The notes beneath the pieces were generated by a model. That model saw only the letters and a program-made list of their open reading frames with translations, did not search any database and was not told the DNA's origin. 25,230 nt of DNA, from positions 1 through 25,230 of the forward strand of contig CAZCFA010000040.1 in the NCBI GenBank assembly GCA_964497825.1, read 5' to 3'. Shown in pieces: positions 1 through 7,601 of this stretch. The position numbers and the translations under genes are program-made. Numbering within the stretch: position 1 is the stretch's first letter; every line of letters begins with the position of its first letter. Origin of the DNA: RHKX01 sp964497825 (GTDB lineage Bacteria > Actinomycetota > Thermoleophilia > Solirubrobacterales > 70-9).

Positions 1-606
1 GGCGAGCTGGTCGGCCTCCTCGAGGTACTGGGTGGTCAAGAACACCGTCGTGCCGTCGTCGTTGAGCCGCCGCACCTCCGCCCAGATCGCCTTGCGGCTG
101 ACCGGATCGAGCCCGGTCGTCGGCTCGTCGAGGAACAGGACCCGCGGCTCGTGCACCAGCGCCGAGGCGAGGTCGAGGCGCCGCTTCATGCCGCCCGAGT
201 AGGTGCCGACGCGACGCCCGGCGGCATCGCTGAGCCCGACCCGGCGCAGCAGCGCCGCCGCCCGGCGCGCGCCCTGCTCGCGCGGGAGCCCGTGCAGCGT
301 CGCCTGCATCCGGATCAGCTCCTCGCCGGTCATCAGCGGGTCGAGCGCCGCCTCCTGCAGGGCGACGCCGATCGCCCGCCTGACCGCGGGCGCCTCGCTG
401 ACGACGTCGTGGCCGGCGACCGTCGCCGAGCCGCCGGTCGGACGCAGCAGCGTCGTCAGCATCCGCACCGTGGTCGTCTTGCCGGCGCCGTTGGGCCCGA
501 GGAACGAGTAGATCTCGCCGGCGCCGACCGCGAGGTCGATGCCGGCGACCGCGAGCACCCCGGCGGAGAAGGCCCGCTGCAAGTTGGCGACCTCGATTGC
601 GGGCAC
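1..606 (-). CDS. ABC transporter ATP-binding protein, DrrA-like (partial, C-terminus outside the window)
   Basis: ATPase subunit of an ABC exporter of the daunorubicin-resistance (DrrA/CcmA-like) type. It would power export of a drug or lipid through a separate permease, expected beyond the window edge. The 202 visible codons contain Walker A (GPNGAGKTT, about residues 38-46), the ABC signature (YSGGMKRRLDLA), Walker B with catalytic Glu (VLFLDEPTTGLDP) and the H-loop region, where the usual switch His is Gln (TTQYLEEADQLA); TQ at this point is common in DrrA-type ATPases. The GTG start at 606 is chosen because the N-terminus (VPAIEVANLQRAF) fits the family and a TAGACT -10 box lies 8 nt upstream. 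The substrate cannot be told from sequence. Confidence 0.93.
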   Translation of the reverse strand, partial: MPAIEVANLQRAFSAGVLAVAGIDLAVGAGEIYSFLGPNGAGKTTTVRMLTTLLRPTGGSATVAGHDVVSEAPAVRRAIGVALQEAALDPLMTGEELIRMQATLHGLPREQGARRAAALLRRVGLSDAAGRRVGTYSGGMKRRLDLASALVHEPRVLFLDEPTTGLDPVSRKAIWAEVRRLNDDGTTVFLTTQYLEEADQLA

Positions 607-614
607 GGAGCGTC

Positions 615-620
615 AGTCTA
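615..620 (-). promoter_or_regulatory. Candidate -10 element (TAGACT) for the ABC ATPase gene
   Basis: TAGACT ends 8 nt before the GTG start at 606. The spacing matches the leaderless-type arrangement seen at many other starts in this window. No convincing -35 box is visible. Confidence 0.45.
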
Positions 621-723
621 TGCGCGGTGCGGCAGGATTCCGGGCTCCGGCGCCCTAGACTGCCGAAGGCGCCGCGGAAGCCGTCCGCAACCCTGCCGAG
701 GTCGGCGTGTTAGGGACTATCCG

Positions 724-1599
724 ATGAGCCTTCGAGCGAACACCACCGCCCGCAACGCCGCGATCTTCGCCGGCGTCCTGCTGCTGGCCGTCTGGGTCGG
801 CCTCGGGATGCGCGCCGGCGAAGCCGACGGCGTCGCCGCCGAGGTCGTGCAGCCGGCCGGCAAGACGCCGCGGCCGAGCTGCCCGACGCCGAAGCGCAAG
901 AAGGACCCGACCTACTCGCCGCCGCGGTCGAAGGTCTGCCAGGCGGTCGGTGAGGTCACCGGCCTGCAGAAGCTCGCCAACGGCGACCGCAACCCCTACA
1001 AGGTGCCTGCAAAGGGCCGGATCGTCGCTTTCGGCGTGAGCCTGTCGAAGCCGAGCTCGCAGGAGCGCGCCTTCTTCACCGACGCGCCGGCGAGCGGCCC
1101 CAGCGTCGAGGACGGCGTCGGCTGGGGCGATCCCTCGGTCAAGCTCAGCATCCTCAAGAAGCTCAAGCACCAGCGGTTCAAGCTCGTCAAGCAGTCGGTC
1201 AAGGTCAAGGTTAAGCACGAGCTCGGCCGCAACCCGATCTTCACGCTGCGCAAGCCGCTCAAGGTCAAGGCCGGCCTGTTCGTGGCGATCACGACCGGCA
1301 ACTGGATGCCGGCGCTCGCCCACGATCCGCCGGCGGCGAAGCCGAACAAGGACCAGTGGCTGGCGAGCCGCGGCTCCAAGCACTGCGGCAACGCCCCGGC
1401 GGGGTCGAGCAGCCAGGAGATCATCGCCGCCCAGCAGGACGCGATCGATCACTCCAAGCCGCACAACAAGGTCGGATCGGTCCGCTCCTACGCCTGCACC
1501 TACACGGCGGCGCGGTTGCTCTACCGCGCCTACTTCGTGCCGAACTCGGGCGACGGCTCCGGCGGCGGGGGCGGCGGCCACGGCGGCGGCCAGGGCTGA
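724..1599 (+). CDS. Secreted or membrane-anchored hypothetical protein
   Basis: Protein of 291 aa that I do not recognise. Residues about 10-27 form one hydrophobic segment (AAIFAGVLLLAVWVGLGM) that can act as signal anchor or uncleaved signal peptide. The rest is hydrophilic and Lys-rich, with beta-strand-like VKVKVKHELG and TLRKPLKVKAG stretches, four or more cysteines after the membrane segment (possible disulfides outside the cell), and a Gly/His-rich tail (GGGGGGHGGGQG). The ATG at 724 is chosen because the hydrophobic segment follows at once; upstream codons in frame read as Arg-rich non-coding sequence. A weak AGGGAC lies just upstream. It points away from the ABC gene and stops against the convergent lipoprotein gene. 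Confidence 0.75.
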   Translation: MSLRANTTARNAAIFAGVLLLAVWVGLGMRAGEADGVAAEVVQPAGKTPRPSCPTPKRKKDPTYSPPRSKVCQAVGEVTGLQKLANGDRNPYKVPAKGRIVAFGVSLSKPSSQERAFFTDAPASGPSVEDGVGWGDPSVKLSILKKLKHQRFKLVKQSVKVKVKHELGRNPIFTLRKPLKVKAGLFVAITTGNWMPALAHDPPAAKPNKDQWLASRGSKHCGNAPAGSSSQEIIAAQQDAIDHSKPHNKVGSVRSYACTYTAARLLYRAYFVPNSGDGSGGGGGGHGGGQG

Positions 1600-1605
1600 G
1601 GGCCG

Positions 1606-1627
1606 GCGCCGCCGCGGCGGGCGGCGC
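1606..1627. terminator. Bidirectional hairpin between two convergent genes
   Basis: Perfect 8-bp inverted repeat GCGCCGCC / GGCGGCGC with a 6-nt loop fills the 28-nt gap between the stop codons at 1599 (plus) and 1628 (minus). There is no T-tract, which is usual for terminators in very GC-rich actinobacteria. The terminator role is inferred from position. Confidence 0.5.
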
Positions 1628-1966
1628 TCAGCCGCAGCGCTCGGGGTGCCGCTCGCACTGCTGCTCGAACGCCTCCTGGGGTGAGCCCGGCTCGGGCGGC
1701 GTGTCGTTGCCGGCGCTGTCCTCGGCGGTCGTCGTCGGCGTCTGCTCGGCGGTCGAGGTCGTCGCGGGCGTGGGCGTCGTCGTCGTCGTAGCCGGCGCAG
1801 CCGTCGGCGTCGCGGTCGTCGTGCTCGTCGCCGCGGTCGTCGTGCTCGTCGCCGGCGCCTTGCCGGTGGCGCCGGTCGCCGGCTCGTCGTCGCCGTCGCA
1901 GCCGGCGGCGAGCGCGGCGACGACGGTCGCGAGCGCGAGCGCGGCCGCGAGCGGCCGCGGCCTCAC
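1628..1966 (-). CDS. Thr/Pro/Ala-rich lipoprotein
   Basis: A 112-aa predicted lipoprotein. The N-terminus has basic residues (VRPRP), a hydrophobic core and a lipobox ending LAAGC, with the lipidated Cys at about residue 23. A Thr/Ala/Pro low-complexity linker follows (about residues 40-85), and then a short charged tail with two cysteines (EQQCERHPERCG). The linker looks like a wall-spanning or O-glycosylated stalk. The GTG start overlaps the upstream gene's TGA as GTGA, so translation is probably coupled to the zinc-ribbon gene. Starts further upstream would put the signal peptide deep inside the protein. No function is recognisable. Confidence 0.75.
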   Translation of the reverse strand: MRPRPLAAALALATVVAALAAGCDGDDEPATGATGKAPATSTTTAATSTTTATPTAAPATTTTTPTPATTSTAEQTPTTTAEDSAGNDTPPEPGSPQEAFEQQCERHPERCG

Positions 1967-2238
1967 GAGCCGCCGTTGGTCGCTTCCTGGCGCAGCCCGC
2001 AGTGCGGGCAGTCGCTGACGTCGATGCCGATCAGCTGATCGCAGCGGCGGCACTCGCGCAGGTTCTCGGGGCTGCGCAGCAGCGCCGACGGCGAGGGGGC
2101 GAGCGGCAGCACGCGGGTCACCGGCTGCAGCTCCTCGCCGGTCTCGCGATCGACGTAGACGGCGTCGACCTCGGCCTCGACCAGGGCCTCCCGGCCCGAG
2201 GCCGGGGCGCGCAGCCGGTATGTCTGGCGCTCGGGCAT
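1963..2238 (-). CDS. Small zinc-ribbon protein
   Basis: A 91-aa protein. The N-terminal half is a small mixed strand region (residues 1-45) containing VDAVYVDRETGEEL. The C-terminal part carries two CxxC knuckles, ECRRCDQLIG and DCPHCGLR (C63, C66, C77, C80), the pattern of a zinc ribbon. Such domains bind nucleic acid or act as structural units; the partner is unknown. The ATG at 2238 is supported by a TAACCT box 8 nt upstream. It is the first gene of a two-gene unit with the lipoprotein (4-nt overlap) and is divergent from the glycosyltransferase. Confidence 0.75.
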   Translation of the reverse strand: MPERQTYRLRAPASGREALVEAEVDAVYVDRETGEELQPVTRVLPLAPSPSALLRSPENLRECRRCDQLIGIDVSDCPHCGLRQEATNGGS

Positions 2239-2246
2239 CGGCCCGC

Positions 2247-2252
2247 AGGTTA
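2247..2252 (-). promoter_or_regulatory. Candidate -10 element (TAACCT) for the zinc-ribbon gene
   Basis: TAACCT lies 8 nt before the ATG at 2238, in the 42-nt gap between divergent genes, so the transcript would be leaderless or nearly so. Confidence 0.45.
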
Positions 2253-2280
2253 TCCGAGCGGCGCGCCAGGATGGCTGCTG

Positions 2281-3840
2281 ATGCGGGTCCTGATCTTCCA
2301 CGGCTACCTGCTGCGCGGCACCGGCAGCAACGTCTACAACGCCGCCGTCGCCCAGGCCCTGGCCCGGCTCGGCCACGAGGTCCACCTGCTCTGCCAGGAT
2401 CGCGAGGCCGAGCGGCTCGACTGGATCGATGCGGTCGGCGACTGGCCGGGCGGCGAGCTCACGGTCACGCCGACCGATCGGCGCCGAACGCCCGGCGCCG
2501 GCACGATCACCGCCTACCGGCCCGACATCGGCGGCCTGCTGCCGGTCTACGTGGCCGATCGCTACGAGGGGTTCGAGGTCCGCCCGTTCAGCGCCCTCAG
2601 CACGGCCGCGATCGAGGCCTACGTCGGCGCCAACGTCGCCGCCGTCGGCGACGTCGCCGCCCGCGCCGGCGGCATCGACGCGGCGCTCGCCAACCACCTG
2701 GTGATGGGCCCGGCGATCCTCGCCCGCAGCGACCTGCCGTTCGCGGCCAAGGTCCACGGCAGCGCCCTCTCCTACACGGTCATCCCCGAGCCGGAGCGCT
2801 TCGGCCCCTACGCCCGCGAGGGCCTGGCGGCGGCGCGTGCGGTCCTCGTCGGCTCCCGCCACACCGCCGAGTCGCTGTGGCGGACGCTGGCGCTCGACGG
2901 CCTTGAGCGCCGGACGCGGCTCGGACCGCCCGGGGTCGACGTCGAGCTGTTCGCGCCGCTGGGACGGGCCGAGGCGCCGGCGACGCTGCGCGAGCTCGCG
3001 GCCGCGGTCGAGGCGCTGCCGGCCGCGGGCCTCGACCGCGACCCGCCGCGCGCCGCCGCCGCGCTCCGCGCCTACGCCGGCGCCGCCGGGCCGCGGCTGA
3101 TCTTCGTCGGCAAGCTGATCGTCTCGAAGGGCTGCGACCTGCTGCTCGCGGCCTGGCCGCTGATCGCCCGCGCGCACCCCGGCGCCCGGCTGCTGCTCGT
3201 CGGCTTCGGCGAGTACCGGGACGGGCTGCTGCGGCTCTGGCAGGCGCTGAGCGCCGGTGACCTCGACGCGGCGCGGCGGATCGCCGCCCGCGGCCGCGCG
3301 CTCGAGGGCGGCGAGCCGGGCGAGCTGTCGTTCCTGCGGGCGTTTCTCGACGAGCCGCCGCGCGGCTACGCGGAGGCGGCGATGGCGGCGCGGGGCAGCA
3401 TCGATCTCGCCGGCAGGCTCGAGTACGGGGAGGTGGCGCGGGCGGTTCGCGCGAGCGACGCGCTGATCGTCCCGAGCACCTTCCCGGAGGCGTTCGGCAT
3501 GGTCGCCGCCGAGGCCGCCGCGACCGGGGCGCTGCCGGTCTGCGCCCGCCACTCCGGCCTCGCCGAGGTCGCCGGCACGCTCGCCGCCGGGCTCGGCGCC
3601 GCCCCCGCGACGGCGATGGTGGCGCCGCTGACCGCCTTCGACCTCGGTCCCGGCGCCGTCGCGGCGCTCGCCGGCCGCCTCAACGCCTGGCTCGCGCTCG
3701 ATCCGGCGGCGCGGGCGGCGGCGAGCGCCGTGCTCGTCGAGGTCGCCCGCTCGCGCTGGAGCTGGGAGCGGGTCGCGCGGGCCGTCCTCGCCGCCGCCGC
3801 GGCCGATCTCGAGGCGCTCGATCCGGTGCCGGCGGGCTGA
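2281..3840 (+). CDS. Glycosyltransferase family 4 (GT-B fold)
   Basis: A 519-aa retaining glycosyltransferase, probably cytoplasmic or membrane-peripheral, acting in glycan or glycolipid synthesis. The N-terminal Rossmann half starts with MRVLIFHGYLLRGTGSNVYN, the glycine-rich acceptor-side loop. The C-terminal donor-binding half begins at about residue 275 (RLIFVGKLIVSKGCDLLL) and holds the family signature FPEAFGMVAAE, the EX7E pair E403 and E411. An insert of about 50 residues (DAARRIAARGRALEGGE and following) lies between the VGFGEYRD strand and the GRLEYGEVA strand and makes the protein longer than typical GT4 enzymes. The ATG at 2281 directly precedes the first beta strand. It is monocistronic; the donor sugar is unknown. 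Confidence 0.92.
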   Translation: MRVLIFHGYLLRGTGSNVYNAAVAQALARLGHEVHLLCQDREAERLDWIDAVGDWPGGELTVTPTDRRRTPGAGTITAYRPDIGGLLPVYVADRYEGFEVRPFSALSTAAIEAYVGANVAAVGDVAARAGGIDAALANHLVMGPAILARSDLPFAAKVHGSALSYTVIPEPERFGPYAREGLAAARAVLVGSRHTAESLWRTLALDGLERRTRLGPPGVDVELFAPLGRAEAPATLRELAAAVEALPAAGLDRDPPRAAAALRAYAGAAGPRLIFVGKLIVSKGCDLLLAAWPLIARAHPGARLLLVGFGEYRDGLLRLWQALSAGDLDAARRIAARGRALEGGEPGELSFLRAFLDEPPRGYAEAAMAARGSIDLAGRLEYGEVARAVRASDALIVPSTFPEAFGMVAAEAAATGALPVCARHSGLAEVAGTLAAGLGAAPATAMVAPLTAFDLGPGAVAALAGRLNAWLALDPAARAAASAVLVEVARSRWSWERVARAVLAAAAADLEALDPVPAG

Positions 3841-3874
3841 TCCCCAGCCCCGGCAAGCGTCCGCGGCCCCCGCC

Positions 3875-3895
3875 GCCGCCGGCCTCGCCGGCGGC
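3875..3895 (+). terminator. GC hairpin downstream of the glycosyltransferase
   Basis: Perfect 9-bp inverted repeat GCCGCCGGC / GCCGGCGGC with a CTC loop, 34 nt after the stop codon and upstream of the oxidase promoter. It lacks a T-tract. It probably insulates the oxidase operon. Confidence 0.45.
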
Positions 3896-3944
3896 TACCG
3901 CGCCCGGCCCCCCGACGGTGCCGGTGCCGTCGCCGCGCGGTGAA

Positions 3945-3950
3945 TAGAAT
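3945..3950 (+). promoter_or_regulatory. Candidate -10 element (TAGAAT) of the oxidase operon
   Basis: TAGAAT is followed by 9 nt and then the ATG of coxB. The same hexamer with the same 9-nt spacing precedes the second, degenerate coxB at 15640, so the two oxidase loci may share a promoter type. Confidence 0.55.
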
Positions 3951-3959
3951 GCGCGGCCG

Positions 3960-4790
3960 ATGAAGGACATGACGAAGGCGACATTCTTCAAGCTGGCCGC
4001 CGCGGCGGCGGCTCTGACCGTGCTCATCTCGCTGATCATGGTCAACATCAACTGGATGGGCGAGGTCGGCTCGAAGGAGAAGGCCGACATCGTCGATCTG
4101 CTCAACGTGATGATCGTGCTCAGCGCCGCCGTCTTCAGCATCGTCGTCGTGATGATGGGCTACGCGATCTTGAAGTACCGGGCCAAGCCCGGCGACGAGT
4201 CCGATGGCGAGCCGATCCACGGCAACACCCGGCTCGAGATCATCTGGACCCTGATCCCGACCGTGATCGTGATCTTCTCGGGCGTCTACTCGGCGATCGT
4301 CCTCAACGACATCGAGGCCAAGGCCGACAACGGCAAGGTGATGGAGGTCGACGTCACCGCCCAGCAGTTCGCCTGGCGCTTCGACTATCCCGACCAGGGC
4401 GTGACCTCGACCGAGCTGCATGCGCCCTCGGGGACGCAGCTCGAGCTGCACCTGAACGCGCTCGACGTGATCCACTCGTTCTGGGTCCCCGAGTGGGGGA
4501 TCAAGCGCGACCTCGTGCCCGGCGCCGACCTGCCCGGCGGCGACGACATCGACAGCACCGTCCGGGTCACCCCCGACGAGGAGGGCGTCTTCTCCGTCGT
4601 CTGCACCGAGCTCTGCGGCTGGGGCCACGCGACGATGCGGGCGCCGGCCGTGGTCGAGACCCAGCAGCAGTTCGACAGCTGGATCAAGGACCAGACGAAG
4701 ATCCCCGAGCAGGGCGTGGTCAGCACCGGCGCGGCCGGCGGCAACGGCGCGGGCGTACTCGACGACCGGCGCTTGGACGAGAACCCGTAG
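3960..4790 (+). CDS. coxB: Cytochrome c oxidase subunit II
   Basis: A 276-aa membrane protein that accepts electrons from cytochrome c at a binuclear CuA site and passes them to subunit I. Two transmembrane helices (about residues 10-30 and 45-70, with a further hydrophobic stretch at 95-117) anchor an outside cupredoxin domain. All CuA ligands are present: H172 (DVIHSFWVPEWG), then C215, E217, C219, H223 and M226 in VCTELCGWGHATM. This marks a cytochrome c oxidase and not a quinol oxidase. No fused cytochrome c domain is present. The ATG at 3960 is 9 nt after TAGAAT. It is first in an operon with coxA, a stress-protein-like gene and coxC. Confidence 0.97.
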   Translation: MKDMTKATFFKLAAAAAALTVLISLIMVNINWMGEVGSKEKADIVDLLNVMIVLSAAVFSIVVVMMGYAILKYRAKPGDESDGEPIHGNTRLEIIWTLIPTVIVIFSGVYSAIVLNDIEAKADNGKVMEVDVTAQQFAWRFDYPDQGVTSTELHAPSGTQLELHLNALDVIHSFWVPEWGIKRDLVPGADLPGGDDIDSTVRVTPDEEGVFSVVCTELCGWGHATMRAPAVVETQQQFDSWIKDQTKIPEQGVVSTGAAGGNGAGVLDDRRLDENP

Positions 4791-4803
4791 GAGGAGCCGG
4801 GAC

Positions 4804-6732
4804 TTGGCAGCAGCGCTGAAGAACCCCGGCATGCCGCGCGCCCTGCTCGGCGCGCTGGCCGGCGGCCTGTTCGGCCTCGGCCTGGTGCTGGCGCTGCGGG
4901 CGATCGCCGGGCTCGAGCTGCTGCAGACCGAGCAGACCGGCTACCCGCACGTGATCGTCCCCGCGATCACCGCGCCGGTCGGCTTCCTGCTCGGGCTCGG
5001 CTGCTTCGACTACTGGTTCCGCTGGGCGGCGGGGGCGGCGACCGTGCCCGAGGATCACTCCCAGCACGGCGCGACCCGCTGGCAGGACTACTTCAAGTTC
5101 AACACCGACCACAAGGTGATCGGGATCCAGTACGTCGTCACGACGCTGTTCTTCTTCCTCGTCGGCGGCCTGATGGCGATGGGGATCCGCGCCGAGCTCG
5201 CCAACCCCGGAACCCAGATCGTCGACCCGAGCCTGTTCAACGGCCTGTTCTCGACTCACGCGGCGATCATGATCTTCCTGTTCGTCGTCCCGGTCTTCGC
5301 CGGGATCGCCAACTACGTGCTGCCGCTGATGATCGGCGCGCCCGACATGGCGTTCCCGCGGCTCAACGCGCTCTCGTTCTGGATGCTGCCGTTCGCCGGG
5401 ATCCTGTTCGTGCTCAGCTTCCTGGCGCCGGGCGGCGCCTTCGACGCCGGCTGGACCGGCTACGCGCCGCTGTCGACCGGGGCGCCGCTGGGGCAGTCGT
5501 TCTTCAACCTCGGCGTCCAGTTCGCCGGCGCCTCGTCGGTCGCGACCGCGCTCAACTTCCTGGTCACGATCGTGACGATGCGGGCGCCGGGGATGAGCTT
5601 CTGGCGGATGCCGCTGCTCGCCTGGGCGAACATGGCGACCTCGATCCTGATCGTCGGCGCGACGCCGTTCATCGCCGGCGTCCAGCTGATGGTGCTGCTC
5701 GACCGCGCGGTCGGCACCAACTTCTTCCAGGCGGCGGCCGGCGGCGACGTGATCTCCTACCAGCACATCTTCTGGTTCTACTCGCACCCCGCCGTCTACA
5801 TCATGATGCTGCCCGGCTTCGGCGTGATCAGCGAGGTGATCTCGGCCCATGCCCGCAAGACGATCTTCGGCTACCGGCTGATGGCGATCGCGCTGCTCGG
5901 GATCGTCGTCCTCGCCTACGCGGTCTGGGCCCACCACATGTTCGTCTCCGGCATGTTCGGCTGGCTGCGGGTGCCGATGATGCTGACGACGCTGCTGATC
6001 GCGGTCCCGACTGGGATCAAGATCTTCTCCTGGCTGGGGACGCTGTTCGACTCGAAGCTGCACATCCGGTCGACCTCGATGCTGTTCGCGCTCGGCTTCA
6101 TCATCACGTTCCTGATCGGCGGCATCAGCGGCGTGATGACGGCGATCATCCCGCTCGACATCCATATCTCCGACACCTACTTCATCGTCGCCCACATCCA
6201 CTTCGTGCTGTTCGGCGGTTCGGTGTTCACGATCTTCGCCGGGATCTACCACTGGTTCCCGAAGATGACCGGGCGGATGTATGACGAGCGGCTCGGCCGC
6301 TGGCACTTCTGGCTCACCTTCATCGGCACCTGGGGTACCTTCGTGCCGATGCACTGGATCGGGATGGAGGGGATGCCGCGCCGCGTCGCCGACTACGCGG
6401 TCCAGTTCGGCAGCTGGAACCTCGTGATCAGCACCTTCGCCTTCATCCTCGGCGCCGCGCAGCTGATATTCGTCTACAACATGATCGTCTCCTGGCGCTT
6501 CGGCCCGAAGGCGGGCGCGAACCCGTGGCGCGCGAAGACGATCGAGTGGCAGGTCTCCTCGCCGCCGCCGATCTTCAACTTCGATCAGCTGCCGCGGGTC
6601 GTCGGCGGCCCCTACGAGTACGGCGTCCCCGGCGCCCGTCACGCGATCATGCACGACGACGAGGGCGCCGAGGTCGGCGGCCCTGAGCCGGCCGTCGCGG
6701 GCGTCGCATCCGGCGGCGGAGGCGGATCATGA
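4804..6732 (+). CDS. coxA: Cytochrome c oxidase subunit I (A2-type, with N-terminal membrane extension)
   Basis: A 642-aa catalytic subunit of an aa3-type oxidase; it reduces O2 to water and pumps protons. Ligands are complete: haem a H152 (FSTHAAIM) and H466, CuB H328 (YSHPAVY), H377 and H378 (WAHHMF), haem a3 H464 (VAHIHF), cross-linked Tyr Y332 and K-channel K406 (PTGIKIFSW). Helix VI reads YSHPAVY without the Glu of HPEVY, the A2-type YS motif. Residues 11-72 add two hydrophobic helices before the usual start of the family near TDHKVIG (101-107). The TTG at 4804 has a strong SD (AGGAGGAG) 7 nt upstream, directly after the coxB stop. The 3' end overlaps the next gene as ATGA. Confidence 0.97.
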   Translation: MAAALKNPGMPRALLGALAGGLFGLGLVLALRAIAGLELLQTEQTGYPHVIVPAITAPVGFLLGLGCFDYWFRWAAGAATVPEDHSQHGATRWQDYFKFNTDHKVIGIQYVVTTLFFFLVGGLMAMGIRAELANPGTQIVDPSLFNGLFSTHAAIMIFLFVVPVFAGIANYVLPLMIGAPDMAFPRLNALSFWMLPFAGILFVLSFLAPGGAFDAGWTGYAPLSTGAPLGQSFFNLGVQFAGASSVATALNFLVTIVTMRAPGMSFWRMPLLAWANMATSILIVGATPFIAGVQLMVLLDRAVGTNFFQAAAGGDVISYQHIFWFYSHPAVYIMMLPGFGVISEVISAHARKTIFGYRLMAIALLGIVVLAYAVWAHHMFVSGMFGWLRVPMMLTTLLIAVPTGIKIFSWLGTLFDSKLHIRSTSMLFALGFIITFLIGGISGVMTAIIPLDIHISDTYFIVAHIHFVLFGGSVFTIFAGIYHWFPKMTGRMYDERLGRWHFWLTFIGTWGTFVPMHWIGMEGMPRRVADYAVQFGSWNLVISTFAFILGAAQLIFVYNMIVSWRFGPKAGANPWRAKTIEWQVSSPPPIFNFDQLPRVVGGPYEYGVPGARHAIMHDDEGAEVGGPEPAVAGVASGGGGGS

Positions 6733-7601
6733 ACGCCACCGGCGGCACCGTCCTCGCCTTCCTGAACGAGGTCGCGGGCGGCCGCAAGCTGCTCACCGCC
6801 CTGCGTGAGCGGGTCGACGCCGGCGCCGAGCACGTGGCGCTCGCGGCGCCGCAGAACCAGCCCGTCTCGGGCCAGATCGTCGATGTCGACGAGATCCGCG
6901 AGGCGGCGCAGAGCCGGGTCGAGGTCACCCAGCGGGTGCTGGCGGAGTTCGGCATCGAGGCGACCGCGTCGATCTTCGACCCCGATCCGCCGCTCGCGCT
7001 CGACGACGCTGTCCGCGCCTTCCAGCCCTCGGAGGTGCTGATCTCGGCGCTGCTCGAGAGCCGCTTCGGGCTCGCGCGCAAGGACCTGATCGAGTGGGCG
7101 CGGGCGCGCTTCGACGTTCCCGTCGAGCACATTCCGGTCCGGATCGACGACGACGCGATCGCGCTCGACATCACCCACACGCTTGTCGTCGCGACGCAGA
7201 CCGTCAACGCGCCCGACCTGATCGAGCGCCTGATCGCCCGTAACCGCGAGGGCACGCACCGCTTCACCTTCATCTGCCCGGCCTCGGGCGACACCCCGCG
7301 CGAGGTCGTCGTCGACCGGCTTGCCGAGACGCTCGCGGCGCTCTACCGTGACGAGATCGATGCGACCGGACAGCCGATGAGCCCCGAGCCCTTCGCCGCC
7401 GTCGAGAACGCGATCCGCCATTACCGGGTCGACGACATCCTCGTCTCGACCTTCGCGGGCCGGCGGTCGCGATGGATCGAGGGCGGCCTGCTCGACGAGA
7501 TCGCCGGCATCACCGACAAGCCGATCGAGCATTTCGAGTCGCAGGGAGACGGCGCCGCGGGCGCGCCGGTCGCCGCGGGCACCGAGAGGAGTGAGGTCTG
7601 A
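6729..7601 (+). CDS. Tandem universal-stress-protein-like protein inside the oxidase operon
   Basis: A 290-aa soluble protein, probably of two duplicated alpha/beta domains of the USP/HUP type. The two halves share a pattern: residues 92-136 contain PSEVLIS and PVEHI, residues 222-269 contain VDDILVS and KPIEHF, each with a basic-aromatic stretch between them. The classical ATP-binding GX2GX9GS/T motif of UspA is not evident, so nucleotide binding is uncertain. Its ATG overlaps the coxA stop (ATGA) and its TGA overlaps the coxC start (TGATG), so it is translated with the oxidase. A role in assembly, copper or haem handling, or regulation is inferred only from this position. The USP assignment is tentative. 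Confidence 0.7.
   Translation: MNATGGTVLAFLNEVAGGRKLLTALRERVDAGAEHVALAAPQNQPVSGQIVDVDEIREAAQSRVEVTQRVLAEFGIEATASIFDPDPPLALDDAVRAFQPSEVLISALLESRFGLARKDLIEWARARFDVPVEHIPVRIDDDAIALDITHTLVVATQTVNAPDLIERLIARNREGTHRFTFICPASGDTPREVVVDRLAETLAALYRDEIDATGQPMSPEPFAAVENAIRHYRVDDILVSTFAGRRSRWIEGGLLDEIAGITDKPIEHFESQGDGAAGAPVAAGTERSEV

Noticed and set aside
656..661. TAGACT as promoter for the secreted protein gene at 724
   Set aside because: It lies 62 nt upstream without a supporting -35 or SD pattern; it remains possible but is not supported enough to list.
1720..1870. GTC-rich repeated stretch as a possible repeat array or CRISPR
   Set aside because: It encodes the Thr/Ala/Pro stalk of the lipoprotein on the minus strand; there are no spacers or regular units.
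4720..6654. Long open frame antisense to coxA
   Set aside because: It is an Arg/Asp/Glu/His-rich mirror of the GC-rich coxA codons, without family resemblance.
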